From contig CAZMNF010000028.1 in NCBI GenBank assembly GCA_964567595.1, forward strand, positions 1-26,184: DNA of 26,184 nucleotides, written 5' to 3'. Positions 1-6,906 of the stretch are shown here, one piece after another. Source of the DNA: CAZMNF01 sp964567595 (GTDB lineage Bacteria > Bipolaricaulota > Bipolaricaulia > RBG-16-55-9). Below the pieces are notes generated by a model. The model saw only the letters and a program-made list of their open reading frames with translations. It was not told the DNA's origin and ran no database searches. Made by a program: the position numbers and the translations under genes. Within the stretch, counting starts at the first letter, position 1, and the number at the start of each line of letters is the position of its first letter.

Positions 1-86
1 TGCGCCGCGACATCGAGCGCATTTTTCAATATCGACGCGAGAAACTGGCTGAGCTCTTTGGCGCTCAAAGTTCAGCATCCGTTTGA
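1..86 (+). CDS. C-terminal end of an unrecognised gene, cut by the window edge
   Basis: Reading from base 3, a frame is open from the window edge to a TGA at 84-86. It encodes 27 residues that are charged and helix-like (RRDIERIFQYRREKLAEL) and end in a small polar tail. Of the three plus-strand frames this has the most protein-like composition; frame 1 is also open to a TAG at 91-93 but reads as low-quality sequence. The gene would be convergent with the anti-sigma factor gene that ends at 181. The roughly 95 bases between them hold only a 10-bp palindrome, GTTCCGGAAC at 128-137, and no clear terminator. The family cannot be told from this tail. Confidence 0.4.
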   Translation, partial: RRDIERIFQYRREKLAELFGAQSSASV

Positions 87-180
87 ACCCTAGACAATCG
101 GTTCCTCGCTGATCCGTTAGGCCAGCGGTTCCGGAACGGGGACAGTTCAGGAAAACGACATTAATGAGCATCTAGCAAGG

Positions 181-996
181 TCAATTGTAGTCCGCAGCAA
201 GGACCGTGGGACCAGCTGGTCGCTCCTCGGGCGTGTCGCCCGCGGGCTCCAACGTCACGAGAACGCGACCGACGTCCTCGGGCTTGCGGCTGATAAGCCA
301 ACCCTTGTTCTCCGTCAGCTTGTCCGCGCCGAAGCGAACGGCTCCAGCGTTGACAAGCGCGTCGCCGCGCTGGAACCAGACGTGATATTCGGCGTCAGCA
401 GGCGGCCGTGAAATGTCGCCGACGAGCACCAAAGCCAACTCCGACTCCGGATGGGAAATGACCGTACCCCAAGAGCCCGACTCCCCTTCCGATGTCGCGC
501 TCATGAACGTGGATGAGGCGTTCTCGTCGCTGCGGGAGAGCAGGATCTCGAAGCCGGTCTGCAGCTCGCCCAATCGTTGATCCATTTGGTTCACAGTGGC
601 CTGATGTTGGAAAATAAGCACACCGAGCGCGATCAATAACGCCACGTTGAGCCCTGCGAAAGCCGCACGCCAACGGACCCCGCCTAGAAGCCACTGCAGA
701 CGATCAAGCCACGAGGGCGTGCTCGCAGTGTCCGGATCATGAGTGCTTTGCACGTCCCGTGGTTGGATCCGCTCCCAGACGCGCGACTTGGCATCCGACG
801 GCATCTCAATCGGGTCGATCTCCTCGGCTGCCTGCGCCATCGCCGCGACCGTCTCCAATGCCTGCTCGAATGCCGCGTGGCAATCCCGGCAGTCGGCAAG
901 ATGGCGGTCCACGTCGTCGGCCTCATCCGCCGTGAGCGTGCCGAGCGCGTGCAGCTCCAGACGATCACGGACCTTGTCGCAACTCAGTCGGGCCAT
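181..996 (-). CDS. Membrane anti-sigma factor, zinc-finger type with RskA-like C-terminal domain
   Basis: The predicted protein has 271 residues. Residues 5-45 form a ZAS-type anti-sigma domain with the H-x3-C-x2-C motif (H32, C36, C39), which binds the partner sigma factor in the cytoplasm. One membrane helix lies at about 111-130. The exported C-terminal half (about 150-271) resembles the anti-sigma-K (RskA) domain, with the YHVWFQRGD stretch and a final VLVTLEPAG motif. I chose the ATG at 994-996 because GGAGGAGG lies six bases before it; an ATG at 1021-1023 is also in frame but lacks this. The start overlaps the end of the sigma gene by 13 bases, which suggests translational coupling. By analogy with SigK/RskA it should hold the sigma factor at the membrane until regulated proteolysis; the inducing signal is unknown. 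Confidence 0.88.
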   Translation of the reverse strand: MARLSCDKVRDRLELHALGTLTADEADDVDRHLADCRDCHAAFEQALETVAAMAQAAEEIDPIEMPSDAKSRVWERIQPRDVQSTHDPDTASTPSWLDRLQWLLGGVRWRAAFAGLNVALLIALGVLIFQHQATVNQMDQRLGELQTGFEILLSRSDENASSTFMSATSEGESGSWGTVISHPESELALVLVGDISRPPADAEYHVWFQRGDALVNAGAVRFGADKLTENKGWLISRKPEDVGRVLVTLEPAGDTPEERPAGPTVLAADYN

Positions 997-1712
997 GGCG
1001 CCTCCTCCAGCGCATGCAAACATTCGCGCAGCTTCCGCAAGCCCGAGCGGGCCCGCGTCTTGACCGTCCCCAGAGGAATCTCCAGATGATCGGCGATCTG
1101 CTGATGCGTCAGCCCGTCGAAATAGGCCAGCATCAGCACGTGGCGTTGCTCATCGGTAACCCTGCTCAGGGCATCGTGGAGATGGGCTTGGCGCGCGCCG
1201 CGTTCGAGCTGTTGATGCGGGTTGGCTTCCGGATAACTCGCCCCCTCCAGGAGGCCGTCCAGTCGTTCGGTCGTGGACGGGTCAACTTGATGTTGTCGCT
1301 GTCGGCGTTGACGACGCTTACGGTCGACGGCCAGGTTGTGCGCAACGCGCAGGAACCACGACGCGAAGCTGCCTCGATGGGGGTCGAAACCATCCGGCCG
1401 TTGCCAGAGCTTGACGAAGGCTTCCTGAACGATGTCCTCGGCGGATGCCCGATCCAGGATCCGAGCGGCGAGCCCGTAGACCCGATCGGCATATCGGTCG
1501 TAAAGGGTCTCTAGCGCCGCCTGATCGCCACTGCGCAGATCGTCCACCAATGCGGCATCGTCCGACGATTGATACCCCATGACACTGCCCGGTCCGTCCG
1601 TCCGACGCCGACCAGACCTGTGCGAGTCTATCAACTCAACCGACGCCTTGCCGGAGCGCAGCGCCGTCGCGTCGGCCTCCTCGGCGTTATCTTCTCGACG
1701 ATCAAGCTCCAT
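984..1712 (-). CDS. ECF (SigK-like) RNA polymerase sigma factor
   Basis: The predicted protein has 242 residues. Sigma region 2 spans about 50-138, with the typical AEDIVQEAFVKLWQ helix and the SWFLRVAHNLAVDRKRR end. Sigma region 4 spans about 188-238, with the helix-turn-helix LTHQQIADHLEIPLGTVKTR. It directs RNA polymerase to a stress or surface regulon and is paired with the anti-sigma factor encoded directly downstream. I placed the start at the ATG 1710-1712, with an AAGGA a few bases before it. A longer frame to 1805 is open but adds no sigma-like sequence and would run through the hairpin at 1751-1787. The first 45 residues are extra compared with typical ECF factors, so a start at 1580 is also possible, though no good ribosome site precedes it. 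Confidence 0.92.
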   Translation of the reverse strand: MELDRREDNAEEADATALRSGKASVELIDSHRSGRRRTDGPGSVMGYQSSDDAALVDDLRSGDQAALETLYDRYADRVYGLAARILDRASAEDIVQEAFVKLWQRPDGFDPHRGSFASWFLRVAHNLAVDRKRRQRRQRQHQVDPSTTERLDGLLEGASYPEANPHQQLERGARQAHLHDALSRVTDEQRHVLMLAYFDGLTHQQIADHLEIPLGTVKTRARSGLRKLRECLHALEEAPWPD

Positions 1713-1750
1713 GGAGGTCCTTGTTGGCGTCTCCCTTTCCCTAGGGTAGA

Positions 1751-1787
1751 GCCAAGCTGCCCGGACCATGGATCCCAGCAGCTTGGC
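1751..1787 (-). promoter_or_regulatory. Perfect 10-bp inverted repeat between the spondin gene and the sigma gene
   Basis: GCCAAGCTGC (1751-1760) and GCAGCTTGGC (1778-1787) are perfect complements with a 17-base loop. The hairpin sits 32 bases after the spondin stop and 38 bases before the chosen sigma start. No T-run follows on the minus strand, so it is not a classic intrinsic terminator. It could be a partial terminator, an RNA-stability stem that sets the ratio of spondin to sigma message, or a binding site for a dimeric regulator. Confidence 0.5.
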
Positions 1788-1819
1788 CTTTGCGATCGTC
1801 TCCACGGGTCGGTTGGGCC

Positions 1820-2611
1820 TTAGCGCTGCGGCTGAATGTGGATCTGGATCGTTTCCTCAACGGACGGGTAGCTGAAGCCGTCGTCAACGTCACTGACGGC
1901 ACGGACGACTTGACCTTCCGCCTGGCCCTGATCGGGGCCATCCTGGATCGGCGCGGAGTCAGGCCCAAAGCCGGGTTCCTGGTTGACTTCGGTCCCGGCA
2001 TCATAAAGGCCGATCAGGTCCGGACGGACGGTGCCGTTGACGGGATCCCCGGCCGCGTTGAACAGCCGAATGCCGTCGGCGTGCGGCGAGAGGAACAGGT
2101 CGTTCGACGGGACGAACATCGAGGCGAAGGAGAGCTTATCGCCCGGCTCAGCCTCAACCGTGAACTGGAAGCTGCCGCTCGGCGCAATCGGCGGCGCACC
2201 GGGAACTGAGCCCATGGGATCATTCGGATCCTCAATGGTCTCGCCCGGCGTGTAGGCGCCGAACGCGGATACGCGGTCGACGTTGCTGAGCGTGGCGACG
2301 AGGCCAGGCTGGTTCTGCGGCGTGCCCGTCGGCGGACCTGCCTCGGCGAGGCCCTCAAGCCCGTCGCTGGCGTACTCGCCTTCGGTAAAGATCGGGTTGG
2401 ATCCGTCGTGGACCGCATAGGCACCGGGCGTGATCCAGATAGCGCCGCCCGTGGCCGCATCCGAGGGCAGCTCGTCCAGCGAGCTGACGTTGCGGATCGT
2501 GACCTGGAACGTCACGGGGCCGTCGCTTCCCATGTCCTGCGCGTGGAGCGCTTGCGGACCGACAAAGCCGACCGCCAGAATCAAAGCGGCGAGCGTGAGT
2601 TTGCGAAACAT
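1820..2611 (-). CDS. Secreted spondin-domain protein
   Basis: The predicted protein has 263 residues. A signal peptide covers about 1-24, ending ALHAQ. The rest matches the bacterial Spondin_N family: an early VTFQVTIRNVSS strand and the signature region FVPSNDLFLSPHADGIRLF followed by LYDAGTEVNQEPG. Spondin_N proteins are extracellular and are thought to act in adhesion or surface structure. Ribosome site GGAGGG lies eight bases before the ATG. The gene starts 24 bases after the DM13 gene and lies upstream of the sigma/anti-sigma pair on the same strand, so it is likely a target of that sigma factor. The layout parallels fasciclin-domain antigens beside SigK/RskA in mycobacteria; that parallel is inference. 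Confidence 0.88.
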   Translation of the reverse strand: MFRKLTLAALILAVGFVGPQALHAQDMGSDGPVTFQVTIRNVSSLDELPSDAATGGAIWITPGAYAVHDGSNPIFTEGEYASDGLEGLAEAGPPTGTPQNQPGLVATLSNVDRVSAFGAYTPGETIEDPNDPMGSVPGAPPIAPSGSFQFTVEAEPGDKLSFASMFVPSNDLFLSPHADGIRLFNAAGDPVNGTVRPDLIGLYDAGTEVNQEPGFGPDSAPIQDGPDQGQAEGQVVRAVSDVDDGFSYPSVEETIQIHIQPQR

Positions 2612-2635
2612 AGCAACATCCCTCCGTGGGTTGGG

Positions 2636-3148
2636 TTAATCTGTGGAATTTTCGAGCTTGGCATGACCGAATAGCACGGTGAACGCCTTACACCACACAA
2701 TCACCCCCTTATATTTCGACAAGTCCACGTCCTTGTGGATCGTGTAGTTTTGCGAGCCGATGTTGCCCTTCAATCGACCTAGGCTGTGGTAACCCGGCTC
2801 GGGATTGCCCTCGGGGTCTTCGGTCAACCACACATAGAGATCCGGTCCGTTGATGACTTCGAAGTTCTCGTCGAACCGTAGGAGGCGTTGCCCGTCTATC
2901 GTTTCGACAAGCTTTGCCATGCCGGATGCCTGGTGGACGCTGTCGGCGTCCATCATTTCGCCCTGACGCAAGATCGTCGGCCCCCGGTCCGACGTTTCGG
3001 TCGTGGGCAGGGCCTCGCTCACCTGAACGTCGTAAATCAAGGGTGAAAGCGTCCAGTAGCCGAACACACCGACAGTCACGATCAGCGGGATCGCGATCGC
3101 TAGCAACAAGAGCTGAACTCGTCGATCCAGGGCCCGCCAACGCTTCAT
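2636..3148 (-). CDS. Membrane-anchored DM13 domain protein
   Basis: The predicted protein has 170 residues. A basic N-terminus and one membrane helix at about 11-33 anchor it with the C-terminus outside. Residues about 60-165 match DM13: a GMAKLVETIDGQRLLRF strand, NGPDLYVWLTEDP, LGRLKGNIGSQNYTI, and the end VIVWCKAFTVLFGHAKL with the family's conserved cysteine. DM13 has been proposed to take part in redox reactions or electron transfer at the cell surface, often beside adhesion-type domains. GAGGAGG lies four bases before the ATG. It is the first gene of the DM13-spondin-sigma-anti-sigma set and is transcribed away from the acyltransferase gene. Confidence 0.9.
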   Translation of the reverse strand: MKRWRALDRRVQLLLLAIAIPLIVTVGVFGYWTLSPLIYDVQVSEALPTTETSDRGPTILRQGEMMDADSVHQASGMAKLVETIDGQRLLRFDENFEVINGPDLYVWLTEDPEGNPEPGYHSLGRLKGNIGSQNYTIHKDVDLSKYKGVIVWCKAFTVLFGHAKLENSTD

Positions 3149-3327
3149 GGAAACCTCCTCGATGGCCAGCGTTCGTTGTCTGCTTGGTCCTACGTCGACG
3201 TGGCCGATTTGGATTTCTGGACGAAACCAGATGTGGGCAGACCCGAAAGGATGGGTCCAGTGGACGCTTATCGCCGAGAAAGGGGGTGAAGTCCAACATT
3301 CAAGCCCGTGTTCGGGGAGAACACCGC

Positions 3328-3356
3328 TTGTGCCTCAACAGCGTGCCTGTTATAAA
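3328..3356 (+). promoter_or_regulatory. Predicted sigma-70-type promoter of the acyltransferase gene
   Basis: TTGTGC at 3328-3333 and TATAAA at 3351-3356 are separated by 17 bases. Transcription would start near 3363, about 16 bases before the proposed TTG start. The same TTGTGC -35 hexamer appears before the gene at 7674. Found by eye. Confidence 0.5.
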
Positions 3357-3378
3357 CGGACGCATCAGGGGGCTCTGC

Positions 3379-4506
3379 TTGACAAAATCAGTATCTCAAA
3401 AGCCCAAGGAGCGAAGCCATCTGACGGATGAGCACCGCTTCCGCTGGCGCTGGCACGATCGACTCTTGATGTATCTGCCGTCCGGCCTGCTGGCCGTGCT
3501 CACGCGCCACTGGAATCGCTATCATCGCCACCTCCGCCGTCCCGCCTGGACCGCGCTGGAACGAGCCCTGTTCATTCTGCCCTTGGGGTTCTATCTAGCG
3601 CTGGGGCTACGCGGGATCCGACGGAAGCTCACGAGCTCGCCAACCCCATCAACGGCAAATCCGTCAACGTCATGCGAGCTGTGCGAGCCCCCCTGTGTCC
3701 AGGATCTTACCCTGAACGCGGAGTATCCCTATCGCTTCAGCGAGGAGATCCTGTCCCGATTGGGCTCACAGTACTTCCGCACCCACTTCCATGGCCTGGA
3801 TCGAATCCCGAGCGAGGGCCCGATCATCATCATGATGAACCATGCGGGGATGGCGTTCCCCTGGGATTTTCTGATTTTCGCTGGCGAACTGATGACGCAA
3901 CGTGGAGCTGATTTTCCCTTGCGCGGTCCGGGCGAAAAGATCTTCACGCGCAATCCCGTCATCAACCACATTCTGCCCGAACGTTGGCTGGAGACGATCG
4001 GCGGCGTCGAGGCGACGTATCGCAACATGGAGAAGATGGTGCGTCACGAGCAGGTGATTCTCTACGCGCCCGAGGGCGTGGCCGGCATGGGCAAAGGCTG
4101 GAGCAAGCGCTACCAACTGGAACCGTTCCACACCAGCTTCCTGAAGCTGGCGGCCACGTACGACGCCACCATCGTGCCGGGCGTCTGTATCGGCAGCGAG
4201 AACCTCCACCCGTGGGCGGTCGACGCGCCGCGGCTGGCCAAGCTGATCGGCTTCCCCTTCTTTCCGCTCTCGCCCGTCTCCATCTGGCTGCCCATCTTCC
4301 CCTCGATGCTGGTTTACTCGCTGCCGATTCGCATGGACTACTACGTCGACGATCCGATCCAACTGCCGCCCGACGACTACGACAGCTATACGACCGCGGA
4401 CTGGCACGCGCTTGCGGAGCAGTTCCGGCAGGACATGCAGGCGAGGGTCGACGCGCGGCTCAACCCCGGGCGGCGTTCGGCGCGCGACGGTGACGATCCG
4501 TCTTAA
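3379..4506 (+). CDS. Membrane-associated acyltransferase, MGAT/PlsC-like
   Basis: The predicted protein has 375 residues. The core at about 135-345 is an LPLAT-type glycerolipid acyltransferase of the MGAT/DGAT-like branch: NHAGMAFPWD (N154-D163) provides the catalytic His and Asp, and APEGVAGMGKGW (from about 230) matches the glycerol-phosphate binding EG block. It probably transfers acyl chains to a glycerolipid or similar acceptor at the inner membrane. Hydrophobic stretches at about 31-42 and 63-79 would attach it. The frame is open further upstream, but TTG at 3379 is preceded by AGGGGG and a plausible promoter; ATG at 3469 is the alternative. A cysteine trio CELCEPPC (C99, C102, C106) before the catalytic domain is unusual. 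The stop shares a TTAA with the convergent cyclase gene. Confidence 0.8.
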   Translation: MTKSVSQKPKERSHLTDEHRFRWRWHDRLLMYLPSGLLAVLTRHWNRYHRHLRRPAWTALERALFILPLGFYLALGLRGIRRKLTSSPTPSTANPSTSCELCEPPCVQDLTLNAEYPYRFSEEILSRLGSQYFRTHFHGLDRIPSEGPIIIMMNHAGMAFPWDFLIFAGELMTQRGADFPLRGPGEKIFTRNPVINHILPERWLETIGGVEATYRNMEKMVRHEQVILYAPEGVAGMGKGWSKRYQLEPFHTSFLKLAATYDATIVPGVCIGSENLHPWAVDAPRLAKLIGFPFFPLSPVSIWLPIFPSMLVYSLPIRMDYYVDDPIQLPPDDYDSYTTADWHALAEQFRQDMQARVDARLNPGRRSARDGDDPS

Positions 4507-4533
4507 CGCTCGGCTTGGCGCTGCCGGATCGTC
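4492..4533. terminator. Inverted repeat around two interlocked stop codons, possible bidirectional terminator
   Basis: GACGATCCG (4492-4500) and CGGATCGTC (4525-4533) are perfect 9-base complements. The 24-base loop contains TTAA at 4503-4506, which gives TAA stops to both the plus-strand acyltransferase and the minus-strand cyclase. Being symmetric, the stem could stop transcription from both sides, but no T-run follows on either strand. Confidence 0.4.
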
Positions 4534-5405
4534 TCCATGAACGTCCGAGCGTCATCGAGGTCCACTTCGCTCTCCGAGAGCTTCAGCTCGCGGGCGGGCG
4601 TCTTCAGCACGATGGCGTTGCCCTCCCGGCGCATCGTCACATCCTGGATGGGATGCTCCAGCCCGCTCTGGGCAATTTCCATAATGCGGGAGGCGAACTC
4701 CGGCAGCGAGCGCTCCACTTTTGAGAGGAGCTTGCCCAGCCAGCCGCCCGTCCGCTGCGCTGCCTCCCGCAGCTCCTGACGGGCCTTGTCGATCTCGGTC
4801 TGTGCCCGGCGGCCCAGCTCGATCGCGATCGTGTCCTCCGCGGTCAACACGAGCGCCACCTCATCGTCCTCGATGGGCAGCCTGGCCAGCTCCTCGCGCC
4901 AGACCAGCTCGTGCGCGCGCGACTTGCCGAGCCCCTTCAGTTCCTGAGACCCAAGGTCGACGAAGCGGAGCGACCCAAGATCCGACGTGGCCTGGCGGGC
5001 CTCCTCGGCGACGACGATCTGCCCGCCGTGGGCGACGTCGGCCAGTCGTTTGGCGAGGTTGACGACGTGACCGAAGAGATCCCCCTTCTCGCGGATCGGC
5101 TCCCCCCAAGCGATCCCGATCCCGGCGGCAATGGGGTCATGGGGATGAGCCCGGTTGTACTCGCTCAACGCCCGTTGCATGGCAGCCGCCGCTCGCAACG
5201 CCGATCGACAACCATCGAACGCGGTCATGACGCCGTCGCCGTAGGTCTTGATGATCGTGCCCTCGTGCTCGGACACGTGAGATTCGACGAGCCCGAGGAA
5301 CGTGCGGGCGACCTGATAGGCCGCGTTGTCGCCGCGCTCGGCGGTGAACGCGGTGAAGTCGCGGATGTCGCCGAACAGAATCGCCAGCGGGCCGTCCTCA
5401 GCCAT
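4503..5405 (-). CDS. Class III adenylate/guanylate cyclase domain protein
   Basis: The predicted protein has 300 residues. The catalytic domain is N-terminal (about 5-165): LFGDIRDFT carries the first metal Asp (D13), IIKTYGDGVMTAF the purine-contacting Lys (K53) and second metal Asp (D57), and FGHVVNLAKRLADV the transition-state Asn and Arg (N116, R120). All expected residues are present, so it is probably active in making cAMP or cGMP from the NTP. No membrane segment or HAMP domain is present, so it should be cytosolic. Residues 170-300 have a helical middle and a polar end and match nothing I recognise. The start overlaps the dipeptidase stop by eight bases and lacks a strong ribosome site, which suggests translation coupled to the upstream gene. 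Confidence 0.88.
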   Translation of the reverse strand: MAEDGPLAILFGDIRDFTAFTAERGDNAAYQVARTFLGLVESHVSEHEGTIIKTYGDGVMTAFDGCRSALRAAAAMQRALSEYNRAHPHDPIAAGIGIAWGEPIREKGDLFGHVVNLAKRLADVAHGGQIVVAEEARQATSDLGSLRFVDLGSQELKGLGKSRAHELVWREELARLPIEDDEVALVLTAEDTIAIELGRRAQTEIDKARQELREAAQRTGGWLGKLLSKVERSLPEFASRIMEIAQSGLEHPIQDVTMRREGNAIVLKTPARELKLSESEVDLDDARTFMETIRQRQAER

Positions 5406-6774
5406 GGGCCGTTGCCGCGTTCGTCAAAAAGTGGATCGCGCATTCGATGCCGCGCTCGTACTGATGCAAATCGAACTTCTCATTGGGCGAGTGGAGGCGA
5501 TCGTCGGGCAAGCCGAACCCCATCAGCACGACGGGAATGTCGTACTGGTGCTGCAGCAGGCTGACGACGGGAATCGACCCGCCCTCCAGCGTAAACACGG
5601 GCCGCGTGCCGAAGCTCGATTCGTACGCCTGTGCGGCCGCTTCCATGGCGGGATGATCCCGGTCCACGAGCGCCGGGTCCGCCTTGAAGAAGGCGTTTGC
5701 GCTCACGCGGACGGTCTCGGGCGCGAGGGACTCGACGTGGCGCTCGAAGAGCTCGGCGATCTCGTCGGCTTTCTGGTGGGCGGCCAGGCGCATGCTCACT
5801 TTGGCGAGCGCCTTGGCCGGAATAACCGTCTTGGCCCCCTCGCCCGTGAAGCCGCCGCGGATGCCGTGGATCTCCAGCGTCGGCCGCGCGCCGAGGCGTT
5901 CGGCCACGCCGTAGTCGGGCTCGCCCCAGAGCGCGGGCGCGCCGCTCTCGCTCAGAACGTGCGACTCGTCCGCACCGGCCTCCATGACCTCCGCACGCTC
6001 TGCCTCGCTGAGCTCGCGAACCGCGTCGTAGAAGCCGGGAATGGCAACGCGACCGGTCTCGTCGTGCAGCGCGGCCAGGATCTCGCACATCGCCTGCATG
6101 GGATTGTGGACGACCCCGCCGTAGCCGCCCGAATGGAGATCGTGGCTTGGCCCCGTCACCTCGATTTCGCCGTAGACCATCCCGCGCAGCCCGTAGACGA
6201 TCGACGGCTGCTCCGGACCGCGCATGGGCGAGTCCGAAACGACGCAGACGTCGGCGCGGAAGCGATCGTGGTGCGCCTGGAGCGTGTCGGGGAGATGGGC
6301 GCTGCCGATCTCCTCCTCGCCCTCGATGCAGAGCTTGACGTTGACGGGAAGCGACCCGTCGGTTTTCAAGAACGACTCGATCGCTTTCAGTTGGGCGAAG
6401 ACTTGCCCCTTGTCGTCGGAGCTTCCGCGCGCGAAGAGCTTGCCGTCCCGGACCGTCGGCTCGAACGGCGGCGTCTCCCACTCGTCCAATGGGTCTGGCG
6501 GCTGCACGTCGTAGTGCCCGTAGACGAGCACCGTCGGTTTTCCCTCCGCATGGAGCCAATCCGCGTAGACGACCGGGTGGCCGTCCGTCTCGATCAGCTC
6601 GACGTTCTCCAGGCCGATGCGGCGGGTGTCGTCGGCAATCCACTCGGCGGCTTGGCGAATGTCGCGGTTGTGTTCGGGGAGGGTGCTGACGCTGGGGACG
6701 CGGAGCAGCTCGGTCAGTTGGTCCCGGGACGTCTCCCGTTGCTGGCGAGCGTATTCGAGCGCTTGATCTGTCAT
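5398..6774 (-). CDS. M20 family metallo-dipeptidase
   Basis: The predicted protein has 458 residues, the usual length for the CNDP/PepV-like branch of M20. It should be a cytosolic two-zinc peptidase cleaving dipeptides. Ligands are visible in order: H87 and D89 in VLVYGHYDVQPPDP, bridging D120 in ARGSSDDKGQ, the catalytic and metal Glu pair at about 153-155 in CIEGEEEIGS, D181 in VVSDSP, and a late His in LHSPNEKFDLHQY. The dimerisation/lid domain includes DLHSGGYGGVVHNP. I chose the ATG at 6772-6774 because AAGGAG lies seven bases upstream; an ATG at 6799-6801 is in frame but less well placed. It is the first gene of a two-gene unit with the cyclase. Confidence 0.93.
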   Translation of the reverse strand: MTDQALEYARQQRETSRDQLTELLRVPSVSTLPEHNRDIRQAAEWIADDTRRIGLENVELIETDGHPVVYADWLHAEGKPTVLVYGHYDVQPPDPLDEWETPPFEPTVRDGKLFARGSSDDKGQVFAQLKAIESFLKTDGSLPVNVKLCIEGEEEIGSAHLPDTLQAHHDRFRADVCVVSDSPMRGPEQPSIVYGLRGMVYGEIEVTGPSHDLHSGGYGGVVHNPMQAMCEILAALHDETGRVAIPGFYDAVRELSEAERAEVMEAGADESHVLSESGAPALWGEPDYGVAERLGARPTLEIHGIRGGFTGEGAKTVIPAKALAKVSMRLAAHQKADEIAELFERHVESLAPETVRVSANAFFKADPALVDRDHPAMEAAAQAYESSFGTRPVFTLEGGSIPVVSLLQHQYDIPVVLMGFGLPDDRLHSPNEKFDLHQYERGIECAIHFLTNAATAHG

Positions 6775-6805
6775 TGCGGGGCTCCTTCGCCTTAGAGTCA
6801 ATGGC

Positions 6806-6835
6806 AGCGTACTCGCGGGCGATGGCGACTGTCAA
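6806..6835 (-). promoter_or_regulatory. Predicted promoter of the M20 dipeptidase gene
   Basis: On the minus strand, a perfect TTGACA (6835-6830) is followed after 18 bases by TACGCT (6811-6806). Transcription would begin near 6800, some 25 bases before the ATG. Its -35 box lies seven bases from the -35 box of the divergent promoter at 6843. Confidence 0.45.
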
Positions 6836-6842
6836 CGCGGCG

Positions 6843-6871
6843 TTGCCCGCGAGATCATGTCGCTGTATGGT
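6843..6871 (+). promoter_or_regulatory. Predicted promoter of the secreted Ig-like protein gene
   Basis: TTGCCC (6843-6848) and TATGGT (6866-6871) are 17 bases apart, with four of six matches each to the sigma-70 consensus. It would give a short leader carrying the GAGGAGGGG ribosome site. Back-to-back with the dipeptidase promoter. Confidence 0.4.
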
Positions 6872-6906
6872 AGAACTGACTTAAAACAACGAGGAGGGGA
6901 CACGCC

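Noticed and set aside
1713..1805. Longer sigma-factor frame starting at 1805
   Set aside because: The extra 31 residues are not sigma-like, run through a perfect 10-bp stem, and the internal ATG at 1712 has an AAGGA nearby.
3379..3407. TTGACA at 3379-3384 as a -35 promoter box
   Set aside because: No -10 box lies 16-18 bases downstream. The TTG follows AGGGGG and is in frame with the acyltransferase, so I read it as a start codon.
5326..6795. 489-codon plus-strand frame opposite the M20 dipeptidase
   Set aside because: The dipeptidase has all its metal ligands and a ribosome site; the plus frame has neither domain nor start signal.
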